From Maricaulis sp. (GTDB taxonomy: Bacteria; Pseudomonadota; Alphaproteobacteria; Caulobacterales; Maricaulaceae): DNA of 64,000 nt. The notes beneath the pieces are model-generated. The model saw only the letters and a program-made list of their open reading frames with translations. It did no database searches and was not told the origin of the DNA. Below, in pieces: positions 17,689 through 27,072 of the stretch. A program made the translations under genes and the position numbers. Numbering within the stretch: the first letter of the stretch is position 1; each line of letters starts with the position of its first letter. The DNA lies in the NCBI RefSeq assembly GCF_015665295.1, contig NZ_JADFAJ010000003.1:124001-188000 (forward strand), given 5' to 3'.

Positions 17689-19424
17689 CAGACAGGTTCG
17701 GCCTCCGTCGGCGGTTCGGCCTTCTGGACAGGCACGGCCTCGCCATCGCCCTCCCAGTCCCTGGCCAGATAGCGTGAGGCCCAGAACATGAAGAAGGCAG
17801 CGACAAGATAGAGGCAGGCCCCGATCACGATCGAGATACGCAGCGACCCGTCGCCGAAGGTCGGCTGCAGGACGGTCGAGACCCGGCCCAGCACATAGAC
17901 CCCGCCGCCAATGCCCAGAAGATTGTTGATCAGCAGGAAGACCGAGGACGCGCTGGTTCGCATGTGCGGCGGCATCAGGTGCTGGAAGGCTGACAGGACC
18001 GGCCCGAGCCAGGCCAGACCCAGCGCCGTCGGGATGAAGAGGATGATCACCGCCAGCAGCGGCGAGGGTGCCATGATGCCGGCCCAGTAGAGCGGCGCGC
18101 TCAGCAGGAAGGCGATGGCAGGCACCATGGCGAAGGCCGAGCGCTTGGCCTTGCCCATGACATCCCCCATCACGCCACCGAGGAAAATCCCGAGACTACC
18201 GGCGACAAAGAGCACGCCCCCGAACAGCCAGCCGGTCTCGACGAGGCCGAGCTGAAAGCTGCGCGAGAAGAAAGAGGGCAGCCAGAAGAAGACGCCATAG
18301 CCCATCATCGAGGATGCCGAGGCGCCCAGGATCATCAGCCAGAAGCTCGGCTTCTCGAGCGCCAGCGACATGAAGTCCCGGAAGGCGGCGAAGAAGGCGC
18401 CCAGCAGGCCGCCGACCACAATATGACCGATCAGCCAGCCAATCGCCGCGCCACCGAAGCCGGCCCCGCCGAGGGCCGGAACCATCCATGCGACCAAAGC
18501 GGACAACGGCATGAGCACGGCAAGGCCGATCATCAGCATGGCCGGGCTGGTCGTGCGGGCGACCCAGCGGCCAGCCATCCAGCCGGACAGGGCACCGACC
18601 ACCGCCGCAACCGCCAGCAGCGGAACCGACTGGATCGAGGTCGCGCCGAAAACCAGCACGTTGAAGATCGACAACAGGCTCGGCAGCGCAAAGATGACCG
18701 CGCCGGCAATCGACAGGATGCGCGCCTTGCGGTCGGTATAGACGCCGACCATCTGCTTGTTCTCGGCCTTTTGGGTCGGGACGCTGTCAAACTGGCCGCG
18801 CTTGGGTTCCTTGACGATCAGCTTGAAAATCGGCGCGAGCACGACACCGGCGATACCGACGATGAAGAAGGCTGAGCGCCAGTCGAGCGCATCCGAGATG
18901 CCCCCGCCGGCGATCTGCGATCCGGCGATCACACCAAAGGCCGAACCGACGGGAATGCCCAGCGAGTAGATCGCCAGGGCGCGCGAGCGTTCGGCCGGCG
19001 GATGATAGTCGGCGATGATGGTATAGGCCGGGGCGACGCCGCCCGCCTCCCCGATCCCGACGCCGACACGCGCCAGGAAGAGCTGGGTGAAATTCTGGGC
19101 GAAACCGCTGAGGGCGGTGAAACCGCTCCAGACGGTCAGCGCCACGGTCATGATCCAGGTCCGGCTCATGCGATCGGCAAACCAGGCGATCGGCACGCCG
19201 AGCGTCGAATAGAGGACGGCAAAGGCGATGCCGCCGAGCAGGCCAAGCTGCTCGTCGGTCAGGCCGAGATCTTCCTTGATCGGAATGGCGAGGATGGAAA
19301 TGATCTGGCGATCAAGAAAGTTGAACGCATAGACCAGGAACAGGAGCAGCATGACGAGGCTGCGATATCCCGGGCTGACTTTCTGGTCAGCGCCAGGCGC
19401 GCCGCCGCTGGTTTCATTCGCCAT
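17688..19424 (-). CDS. MFS transporter, spinster-like
   Basis: A 578-residue polytopic inner-membrane transporter of the major facilitator superfamily. After a soluble N-terminus comes FLVYAFNFLDRQIISIL, the spinster-type helix 1, then the loop 2-3 motif GVPIAWFADRMSR, then LARVGVGIGEAGGVAPAYTIIADYHPPAERSRA split across helices 4-5. Twelve or more helices can be traced, with a longer central loop (VPTQKAENKQMVGVYTDRKAR). Bacterial relatives include transporters of hydrophobic acids and steroids, but the substrate here is unknown. It heads an operon with the alpha/beta hydrolase. Two adjacent palindromes at 19496-19523 lie 72-99 bases upstream, which suggests repressor control. Confidence 0.88.
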   Translation of the reverse strand: MANETSGGAPGADQKVSPGYRSLVMLLLFLVYAFNFLDRQIISILAIPIKEDLGLTDEQLGLLGGIAFAVLYSTLGVPIAWFADRMSRTWIMTVALTVWSGFTALSGFAQNFTQLFLARVGVGIGEAGGVAPAYTIIADYHPPAERSRALAIYSLGIPVGSAFGVIAGSQIAGGGISDALDWRSAFFIVGIAGVVLAPIFKLIVKEPKRGQFDSVPTQKAENKQMVGVYTDRKARILSIAGAVIFALPSLLSIFNVLVFGATSIQSVPLLAVAAVVGALSGWMAGRWVARTTSPAMLMIGLAVLMPLSALVAWMVPALGGAGFGGAAIGWLIGHIVVGGLLGAFFAAFRDFMSLALEKPSFWLMILGASASSMMGYGVFFWLPSFFSRSFQLGLVETGWLFGGVLFVAGSLGIFLGGVMGDVMGKAKRSAFAMVPAIAFLLSAPLYWAGIMAPSPLLAVIILFIPTALGLAWLGPVLSAFQHLMPPHMRTSASSVFLLINNLLGIGGGVYVLGRVSTVLQPTFGDGSLRISIVIGACLYLVAAFFMFWASRYLARDWEGDGEAVPVQKAEPPTEAEPV

Positions 19425-19495
19425 GATCTTTTCCCCTCAAGGCCTGCCGGTCGTTGTCCGACCGTGCAATGCGTCTCTCTCCGTCGACGCAAACA

Positions 19496-19523
19496 TGAAT
19501 GGTCATTCAGGTTTGGTCAAACC
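19496..19523 (-). promoter_or_regulatory. Two adjacent 14-bp palindromes over a putative promoter
   Basis: TGAATG-GT-CATTCA (19496-19509) is immediately followed by GGTTTG-GT-CAAACC (19510-19523). Both are perfect six-base inverted repeats around the same GT centre. On the minus strand TTGACC lies inside the second and is followed after 17 bases by CATGTT, a possible -35/-10 pair for the MFS gene. The TGAATGNNCATTCA form resembles TetR-family operators; no TetR gene is in the window. Confidence 0.6.
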
Positions 19524-19628
19524 CGATTTCCATGCCGTGCCTGTCTGCGATAGAATGCAGACAGCCACGATGCGTGCACGATGTTGCACAGAAACCGGGC
19601 CATGCCCAATAATTGATAGGGGGTTGAG

Positions 19629-21332
<1,704 letters not shown>

Positions 21333-21354
21333 GTCGCCGGGGATCCGGATGAAG

Positions 21355-21390
21355 GAAGGGCGGCCCGCCATGCGGTGCCGCCCTTCTTGT
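21355..21390 (+). terminator. Hairpin terminator after the M28 peptidase gene
   Basis: A perfect 10-bp stem (GAAGGGCGGC, 21355-21364, with GCCGCCCTTC, 21377-21386) with an inner CCGC/GCGG stem in the loop, followed by TTGT. The T tract is short but position and stem strength fit a terminator. Confidence 0.75.
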
Positions 21391-21490
21391 CTGGCCTGAC
21401 AAGCCGGAGGACCGTCCCGACCATTGCACACAATCTCAAGCACCGGGCGTCAGGATCACACCGAAAAACCGCCAGGGGAAACAGGGCAGA

Positions 21491-21910
21491 ATGGACGGAT
21501 CGACACCGGCATTGAGCCTGGCCGGGCTGGTACTCGCGCTTGCGGGCACGGCCCAGGCCCAGGATTTCGGCATGCCGCAAGATGATGATTACTTCACCGC
21601 CCTATCGCCCGATGGCGCGACCGTGCAATTCCTGTTTGGTGGCCCGAGCGGGAGCATGAGTCCCACTCCGGGGCCCCGCTCCGGCAGTGTTCAATTCGGA
21701 ACGACAGACGACTTTCCGGGCTTCTGGGCGGTGGACAATGAGAGCGGCGAAATCACGGTGCCAATCATCGACCCCTACTCGCTTGCCGGCACGTGTGATC
21801 GCTGGCCGGACTACATAGTCGGCGAAACACTTCCGACGGCATCCGAGCGGGCCTGCTGGCTGCCGGAGCAATTCAGTCAATACACATTGACCTATCACGG
21901 CCGGCAATAA
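21491..21910 (+). CDS. Exported protein of unknown function
   Basis: A 139-residue protein with a signal peptide (residues 1-24, ALSLAGLVLALAGTAQAQ) and a mature part rich in Gly, Ser and acidic residues. Two Cys (GTCDRWPDY and RACWLPEQF) could form a disulfide. No family recognised. The ATG at 21491 has AGGGCAG 6-8 bases before it. A GGCCGG-N6-CCGGCC inverted repeat (21899-21916) covers its stop codon and may help end transcription between this gene and the convergent regulator gene. Confidence 0.65.
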   Translation: MDGSTPALSLAGLVLALAGTAQAQDFGMPQDDDYFTALSPDGATVQFLFGGPSGSMSPTPGPRSGSVQFGTTDDFPGFWAVDNESGEITVPIIDPYSLAGTCDRWPDYIVGETLPTASERACWLPEQFSQYTLTYHGRQ

Positions 21911-21979
21911 CCGGCCCGGCGACTGGCCGGCGATAAGACCCGATCGAAATGTCAGAGAAGGGCGCCTGTCGCCACGACC

Positions 21980-22621
21980 TCAGAAGGTCCGGCGCACCAC
22001 GACCTTGTCACCGCGTTCTTCCAGCCGTTTGGCATAGCGCTTCTCGTCCAGCGTGGCCCCGGAATGGATGCAATAGACGGTGCGGGCCTCGGAGATGCGC
22101 GGCCAGTGGATGAAGTCGCACAACAGCGACTGCATGCCCGAGGACACATTCACTTCCAGCGTGCCAAGGCTCTGGGCGAAGGCGAGATTGTTCTGGAACA
22201 TGCCTTCGGCGCGCAATTGTTCGAGCGCGGCCGTGAAGTCGCCACCGAGGAAGTTGCGGATATTGCGGCCTTCGATCTCGTTGCGACGAAGGCCGAACAG
22301 ATCGAGTGCGCCGAGCGAGATCGCCTTGATCATGCCCATGGAGTCGGTGACGAATTCGACGGACGGATTGAGGGAGACCAGATCGACCCAGGTAGGCGCC
22401 GGCGCGATGACGAAGGCATCCTGGACCAGTTCCGCCATGCGGCGCTTGATACGTTCGGGCGGTTCGCTGTCGCCGTTTTCCCAGCGCGAGATCATGGCCT
22501 GGGTCACACCGAGATCGGCCGCCAGTGCCGCCTGTTTCAGCCGCTTCGACATTCGGAAATTGCGAATGACCGAGGGCCAGTTGACCTTGCTCGATGTCAT
22601 CGACAGCTTGATGTCTTCCAC
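21980..22621 (-). CDS. XRE-type HTH regulator with PAS-like C-terminal domain (copy 1)
   Basis: A DNA-binding regulator of about 213 residues. Residues about 15-60 form an XRE helix-turn-helix (RLKQAALAADLGVTQAMISR, then WENG). The rest resembles a PAS fold (VEFVTDSMGMIKAISLGALD, GLRRNEIEGRNI) ending with the IHWPR and IHSGA stretches shared with the next two genes. No ATG fits: GTG at 22621 lies 8 bases after a strong AAGGGGGGGAG, with TTG at 22624 equally possible; the ATG at 22600 has no ribosome site. Alignment with copy 3, which also starts about 14 residues before WPSVIR, supports the early start. Last gene of a three-gene tandem array. Ligand and targets unknown. Confidence 0.82.
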   Translation of the reverse strand: MEDIKLSMTSSKVNWPSVIRNFRMSKRLKQAALAADLGVTQAMISRWENGDSEPPERIKRRMAELVQDAFVIAPAPTWVDLVSLNPSVEFVTDSMGMIKAISLGALDLFGLRRNEIEGRNIRNFLGGDFTAALEQLRAEGMFQNNLAFAQSLGTLEVNVSSGMQSLLCDFIHWPRISEARTVYCIHSGATLDEKRYAKRLEERGDKVVVRRTF

Positions 22622-22653
22622 CAACTCCGCTCCCCCCCTTGCGGGCCTTGCGC

Positions 22654-23307
22654 TTACCGGTGCGCGTGTCCGGTGACCGCAACCTGTCCGCCCAATTCTC
22701 CGCGCAGCACCTCAAACTCCTGCAGGCTTACGCGTGCGCCGGTCAGCATCCACCGAAGCGATCCATCTTCTGCCTCATGCGGCCAGTGCAGTCCATGCAC
22801 CGGCCCAATATCGGGTTTACCATGTGAAAAGGCAAAACAATACCGGTCTGCACTTTCAGCGCTTTCAATCGCGCCCTCAAAGAAGCCTCTTTCCGCCAGC
22901 GTGTTGAACAGATCAACCAGATCTCCCGCAAACATCGCTTCAAGCCGGACGCCTTCCATTTGCGGGCGCGCCAGGCTGGCATCCCGGGCGAGGCCGAGGC
23001 TCGCGGTTTCGATCACGCCGTCGCGATTGAGCACCGCGGCGATGCCCGGCTGGAAGGCGACATGATTGCGCCAGCCGACCAGCGGCGACGCCATGTCCCC
23101 GGTCATTCCGGCGAGCGCCCGAATGCGCGCCTGCATATCAGCGGCCGGTTGCACGGCGCCGGATTCCCAACGCGACACCATCGCCTGGGTGACGCCCAGA
23201 TCATGCGCCAGCGCCGCCTGCTTCACATTGTTCGTGAAGCGGTAGCGACGCAGCAGATTGCGCCAGAACTGGGGATCGGTCGGGGCAGGTCGCCCGGCTA
23301 TTGCCAT
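22654..23307 (-). CDS. XRE-type HTH regulator with PAS-like C-terminal domain (copy 2)
   Basis: A 217-residue paralogue of its neighbours. The helix-turn-helix at about residues 18-60 is nearly identical to copy 3 (KQAALAHDLGVTQAMVSRWE). The C-terminal half keeps the PAS-like pattern (AAVLNRDGVIETASLGLARD), the GFFEG and SAES motifs, the HGLHWP motif and a final LTGA stretch. The ATG at 23307 starts 3 bases after the stop of copy 3; the next gene begins 29-32 bases downstream, so all three are one operon. Divergence is greater in the sensor than in the DNA-binding half, suggesting similar operators but different signals (inference). Confidence 0.85.
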   Translation of the reverse strand: MAIAGRPAPTDPQFWRNLLRRYRFTNNVKQAALAHDLGVTQAMVSRWESGAVQPAADMQARIRALAGMTGDMASPLVGWRNHVAFQPGIAAVLNRDGVIETASLGLARDASLARPQMEGVRLEAMFAGDLVDLFNTLAERGFFEGAIESAESADRYCFAFSHGKPDIGPVHGLHWPHEAEDGSLRWMLTGARVSLQEFEVLRGELGGQVAVTGHAHR

Positions 23308-23310
23308 CAG

Positions 23311-23955
23311 CTAGATCGCCTTCCGGATGACTTTCGCCCCGCCGAGGCGCGCCACCACGTCGGCATGGACCCGCTCGGACACGTCCGCGCCGGACAACAA
23401 CCAGACGATCTCCGGACCCGGCAGGAAAGTCGGCCTGTGCAGCCCGTGCACAAAGCGCCGGCGACGCTCTCCGCCCGGGGCCAGGAAGGTGATCGCATCA
23501 ATGCTTTCCGCCGAAGCCACGCGCCCCTCGAAAAACCCGGACGACACCAGGGCGCCATGCAGGTCTGGCCAATCGCCGTCAAAGGCTTCGTGTATGTAGC
23601 GACCCTCCAGCGCGTGCCGGCTGCAATCCAGGCTGCGCTGAAAGCCGCGACTGGCCCGCAGGATACGGCCATCGGCGTTGATCACGCCCACCACCGCCGG
23701 GTGGCGGCCGATCCGGTCCATCCAGGCGTCGCGCGAGACCGAAGCCTGCGAGGTCCAGTAAAGATCGACGATGTGTTCCTGGATCCGGTCGGAGGGTATG
23801 GCAGCGGCGGACTCCCAACGCGACACCATGGTCTGGGTCACGCCAAGATCGTGCGCGAGGGCGGCCTGCTTGAGCCCCTTGGACAGGCGGTAATGTCGGA
23901 TAACGGAAGGCCAGTGAATGGCCTGGACGTCGAGTTTCAAACTCGTATCGGTCAT
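23311..23955 (-). CDS. XRE-type HTH regulator with PAS-like C-terminal domain (copy 3, operon head)
   Basis: A 214-residue regulator. The helix-turn-helix (KQAALAHDLGVTQTMVSRWE) is at about residues 26-62. The PAS-like part includes VVGVINADGRILRASRGF, the GFFEG and SAES motifs and HGLHRP, and ends with LSGADVS. The ATG at 23955 is chosen over the longer frame because GGAGAAG lies 7 bases upstream. It heads the three-gene array and diverges from the PiT-like permease gene across a 234-base region holding palindromes at 24045-24055 and 24066-24087. These proteins may regulate themselves and the permease, but that is inferred from position only. Confidence 0.86.
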   Translation of the reverse strand: MTDTSLKLDVQAIHWPSVIRHYRLSKGLKQAALAHDLGVTQTMVSRWESAAAIPSDRIQEHIVDLYWTSQASVSRDAWMDRIGRHPAVVGVINADGRILRASRGFQRSLDCSRHALEGRYIHEAFDGDWPDLHGALVSSGFFEGRVASAESIDAITFLAPGGERRRRFVHGLHRPTFLPGPEIVWLLSGADVSERVHADVVARLGGAKVIRKAI

Positions 23956-24044
23956 GAGCGCTTCTCCGGATCGAGAGGGCGCGCCGGTGCCGGCCATCGG
24001 CGACTATATTAAATAACCTGCTTTGGTGGCCCTGTGAAGCCTGA

Positions 24045-24087
24045 TGCTTAAAGCAACCAGTTGGACGCAAATGCATGCCCATTTGCG
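24045..24087. promoter_or_regulatory. Palindromes in the divergent regulator/permease region
   Basis: A perfect eight-base inverted repeat, CGCAAATG (24066-24073), spacer catgcc, CATTTGCG (24080-24087), lies 103 bases before the permease start. An 11-base palindrome TGCTTaAAGCA (24045-24055) is just beside it. Both are plausible operators for the HTH proteins encoded on either side. An AT-rich stretch at 24003-24016 could be the -10 region of the regulator operon. Confidence 0.5.
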
Positions 24088-24189
24088 ACACTTGTGTGAA
24101 AATGCGGCGTGGAGGTGAGACGCTGATTGATCGATGGGTCAAGGGTTTGCTACCTGCCCCGGCGTTTCAATTCCAAAGGGGTGCCGGCC

Positions 24190-25317
24190 ATGGCCGATCT
24201 GAACACTGCGGTCTGGGTCTTCTCGATTATCGGCTTCCTCATTGCCGCCTATTCCATCGTCGCCAATGACGCGATCCAGACCCTGGGTACCTTTCTCAGC
24301 TCCAATGCCAAACGCCCCTGGTATGTGCTGTGGGCCTATGCCTGCTCGATCATTGTCGTGGTCATGTTGTGGGGGTATTTCGGCGGCGATGGCGATATCG
24401 CTTTCGACCGGCTCAACTCCCTGCCCTATCCGGAAGGCGGGGTTCAGTGGTGGCATGCCATCCCGCCGCTCTTCCTCCTGATCCTGACCCGCTATGGCAT
24501 CCCGGTTTCGACCACCTTCCTCGTCCTGACCATTTTCGCCCTGACCGGCGGCGCCAATACCGAAGGCGTGCTGCCGAAGATGCTGATGAAGTCGGCACTG
24601 GGATATCTGGTGGCGATCAGCGCCGCCTTCTTCGTCTACATGATCATTTCGCGCATCTTCGAACGCTGGATCGATCGCACGAGGGACAAGCCGCATCACC
24701 CCTTCTGGTTCGTCGCGCAATGGTGCGCGACCGCTTTCCTGTGGGCGCAGTGGCTGATGCAGGACCTGGCCAACATCTTCATCTTCCTGCCCCGCACGAC
24801 GGAACTCATCCCGGTCCTCGACGGCGAGGGTTTGCCGCTGATGCAGGAAGGCGTCGCGGTGATGCAGACGCAGGTGACCTTCTCGCCCGTCCTGCTGGTC
24901 TTCGCGACCGTGGTGATGCTGGCGCTTCACGCGATCATTTTCCGCAATCGCGGTGGCGAGATCCAGAAAATCGTCCTGTCAAAGACCAACTCGACCGACA
25001 TCCGGGCGGCAACCGCCATCGATCTGATCTATGGCGTGATCCTGTTTATCTTCAAGGAACTCAATGACGTGCCGATGAGCACGACCTGGGTCTTCCTCGG
25101 CATGTTGGCCGGCCGCGAAATCGCGATCGCCTATGTCGCCGGACTGCGCTCGAAAATGGCCGCCCTGTGGGATGTCACCTCCGACGTGCTGCGCGCCTTC
25201 CTCGGCCTGATCATCAGCGTCGTGCTCGCCATCTTCCTGCCAGCCTGGGCGCGCGGCGAGCTTGGCGCACTGATGTCGGACCTGCCCGGCTATGTCGCGC
25301 GGGCACTGGGTCTCTAG
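24190..25317 (+). CDS. PiT-like integral membrane protein (divergent inorganic phosphate transporter homologue)
   Basis: A 375-residue polytopic inner-membrane protein with about eight to ten helices. Two internal repeats each resemble the PiT/SLC20 signature: the N-terminal one has ANDAIQTLGTFLSSN then YGIPVSTTFLVL; the second has KELNDVPMSTTWVFLGMLAG. Classical PiT proteins read 'GANDVANAFGT' and 'P.STTH', so the Asn-Asp and P-STT positions are kept while the rest has drifted. Phosphate or another oxyanion coupled to an ion is the best guess. The ATG at 24190 follows AAAGGGG by 9 bases; the frame upstream is non-coding in character. It is flanked on both sides by XRE/PAS-like regulators. 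It is not certain that it transports anything. Confidence 0.72.
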   Translation: MADLNTAVWVFSIIGFLIAAYSIVANDAIQTLGTFLSSNAKRPWYVLWAYACSIIVVVMLWGYFGGDGDIAFDRLNSLPYPEGGVQWWHAIPPLFLLILTRYGIPVSTTFLVLTIFALTGGANTEGVLPKMLMKSALGYLVAISAAFFVYMIISRIFERWIDRTRDKPHHPFWFVAQWCATAFLWAQWLMQDLANIFIFLPRTTELIPVLDGEGLPLMQEGVAVMQTQVTFSPVLLVFATVVMLALHAIIFRNRGGEIQKIVLSKTNSTDIRAATAIDLIYGVILFIFKELNDVPMSTTWVFLGMLAGREIAIAYVAGLRSKMAALWDVTSDVLRAFLGLIISVVLAIFLPAWARGELGALMSDLPGYVARALGL

Positions 25318-25347
25318 CCCCGCCCATCAGCCGTTCGTGTGTGGGTT

Positions 25348-25364
25348 ATTCATATTATATGAGT
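25348..25364 (+). promoter_or_regulatory. AT-rich 17-bp near-perfect palindrome upstream of regulator copy 4
   Basis: ATTCATAT-T-ATATGAGT is an inverted repeat with one mismatch per arm pair, in an otherwise GC-rich region, 63 bases before the downstream TTG start. The GGTTATT just before it also occurs upstream of the three-gene regulator operon (minus strand, about 24012-24018). It could be an operator or overlap a -10 region. Confidence 0.45.
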
Positions 25365-25392
25365 GCTGATTCATGCCGGATGGGCGCCAAGA

Positions 25393-25416
25393 TAACCTCT
25401 AAATTCAAAGGGGTTA
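25393..25416 (+). promoter_or_regulatory. Hairpin that would hide the ribosome site of regulator copy 4
   Basis: TAACCTCT (25393-25400) can pair with AGGGGTTA (25409-25416) with one G-U pair and an eight-base loop. The right arm contains the AAGGGG ribosome site of the gene starting at TTG 25427, so translation could be controlled by opening this stem. It may equally act as a DNA palindrome. Confidence 0.4.
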
Positions 25417-25426
25417 GATTTCCGTC

Positions 25427-26023
25427 TTGGAAATTGACTGGGCAAAGACTGTACGTTCGCTGCGTCTGCGGCTGAGGCTCAAACAGGGCGCGATGGCAGA
25501 GCTCATCGGCGTCAGCCAGACCTATGTCTCACGCCTGGAAACCGGTCTCGTCCTGCCGCCGCCCGCAGTCGCCGAGGCCGTGCTCAGACTGGCCGAAGAC
25601 CCGCGCACCCGGTCCCTGTTCGACGATCTGCGCGCGACGGTCCATCACAGCCCCTTTCCCTGCCTGCTGCTGCAGACCGGCCCCGGCGGCCGCAGCGTCG
25701 AAGCGGCGAGCGCCGACATGGCGCGCGACTTTCTGGCTGGCCGCAGACAGATTGATGACGCCCCGGCGCTTGACCGCCTGATCAGTGATCTCGACGCCAT
25801 GGCGGGTCAGGGCCTGCATGACGGCAACATTCTGGGGGCCTCGGCCGTATGGATCGACATCAACCGGTCCGACCGGTTCTGGCAGGTGCGCTACACGCCG
25901 ATCCGCGACGAGACCGGAGCCAGCTTCATGCACGTCACCCTGGCCGGCCTTGCCGACAGTCCCGCCGCCCGGGCTGCCGCCAATGACGCAACACCCCGGG
26001 TCGAGCGCTTCACCGGAAACTAG
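25427..26023 (+). CDS. XRE-type HTH regulator with divergent C-terminal domain (copy 4)
   Basis: A 198-residue regulator. The N-terminal helix-turn-helix (LRLKQGAMAELIGVSQTYVS, then RLETG) aligns with copies 1-3 including the preceding IDWAKTVRSLR. The C-terminal region (SPFPCLLLQTGPGGRSVEAA, FWQVRYTPIRDETG) is PAS-like in pattern but far from the other three. The start must be TTG at 25427: an in-frame TAG lies just upstream and the next ATG would cut the HTH. The rare start and the hairpin over its ribosome site suggest low or regulated synthesis. Its TAG overlaps the stop codon of the convergent korB gene (CTAG). Confidence 0.78.
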   Translation: MEIDWAKTVRSLRLRLRLKQGAMAELIGVSQTYVSRLETGLVLPPPAVAEAVLRLAEDPRTRSLFDDLRATVHHSPFPCLLLQTGPGGRSVEAASADMARDFLAGRRQIDDAPALDRLISDLDAMAGQGLHDGNILGASAVWIDINRSDRFWQVRYTPIRDETGASFMHVTLAGLADSPAARAAANDATPRVERFTGN

Positions 26024-27072
26024 CGATAGCGCGACTGCAGCTTGGCCAGCGCCGCCTTGCCCGGTGTCAGGCGCTCATAGGGCACCTGGTTGAGCGGGAT
26101 TTTCGGCAGCTTGTTGGCGGCCTGCATGTCCGGCAGATCGCTGTTGAGATACAAAAGGCCCGTGCGGATCTCGCCTTCGGTCTTGTTCATCAACAGGGTC
26201 TCGATCGCCTGCGCCCGGTCGCGCGGATCATAGTCATCCGCCGTCTTGCGCATGAACAGCTCACCGCCATCGGCCATCGCCACCCGCATCGCCCCGTCCT
26301 TGTCATAGGACCCGGTGACCTCGTCGGCATGGGCGACGAAGTCGGTGTGCACGAGCGGGTGATAGTATTTGTAGGTATGGGCATAGCTTTTGGTCGAGCC
26401 GGCATGGTCATTGAAGGTCACGCAGGGCGAGATCACGTCGATCAGGGCAAAACCCTTGTGCATCAGCCCGGCCTTGATCAGCGGGATGAGCTGCGACTTG
26501 TCACCGGAGAAGGCGCGCGCCACGAAACCGGCACCCAGCGTCAAAGCCTGGACGCAGGGATCGATCGGCATCTGGTCGTTGGAAACGCCCTTCTTCGACT
26601 TCGAGCCATAGTCAGCGGCCGCCGAAAACTGGCCCTTGGTGAGCCCGTACACGCCGTTATTCTCCAGGATATACAGCATGTTGAGATTACGCCGGATGGC
26701 GTGGGCAAACTGCCCGAACCCGATCGACAGGGAATCCCCGTCACCGGAAATGCCGATATAGTGCAGATCGCCATTGGCCGCATTGGCGCCGGTCGCCACG
26801 GAAGGCATGCGCCCGTGCACGCAATTGATGCCGTGCGACTGGCCCATGAAATAGGCGGTCGTCTTGGACGAACAGCCGATGCCGGAGACCTTGGCCGCGC
26901 TTTCCGGCGCCAGGTCCAGCTCCCAGAAGGCCTGGACCAGGGCGGCAGTGACCGAGTCGTGGCCGCAACCGGCGCACAGGGTCGACATCACGCCTTCATA
27001 ATTACGCACCGACAGGCCCAGCTTGTTCTTGGGCAGATGCTTGTCGATGAAGGGTTTGCTCATGGAGGTCAT
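26020..27072 (-). CDS. korB: 2-oxoacid:ferredoxin oxidoreductase, beta subunit
   Basis: The thiamine-diphosphate subunit of a 2-oxoacid:ferredoxin oxidoreductase, probably for 2-oxoglutarate, which forms the acyl-CoA and passes electrons to ferredoxin in the cytoplasm. The 350-residue protein shows the Cys pair in STLCAGCGHDSV, GIGCSSKT, and the ThDP/Mg motif GISGDGDSLSIG with ENNGVYGLTKGQ. The ATG at 27072 overlaps the alpha-subunit stop by 4 bases; a second Met (MSKPF) three residues on is also possible. It is the last gene of a three-gene operon. Substrate specificity (2-oxoglutarate rather than pyruvate or branched chain) rests on overall similarity. Confidence 0.92.
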   Translation of the reverse strand: MTSMSKPFIDKHLPKNKLGLSVRNYEGVMSTLCAGCGHDSVTAALVQAFWELDLAPESAAKVSGIGCSSKTTAYFMGQSHGINCVHGRMPSVATGANAANGDLHYIGISGDGDSLSIGFGQFAHAIRRNLNMLYILENNGVYGLTKGQFSAAADYGSKSKKGVSNDQMPIDPCVQALTLGAGFVARAFSGDKSQLIPLIKAGLMHKGFALIDVISPCVTFNDHAGSTKSYAHTYKYYHPLVHTDFVAHADEVTGSYDKDGAMRVAMADGGELFMRKTADDYDPRDRAQAIETLLMNKTEGEIRTGLLYLNSDLPDMQAANKLPKIPLNQVPYERLTPGKAALAKLQSRYR

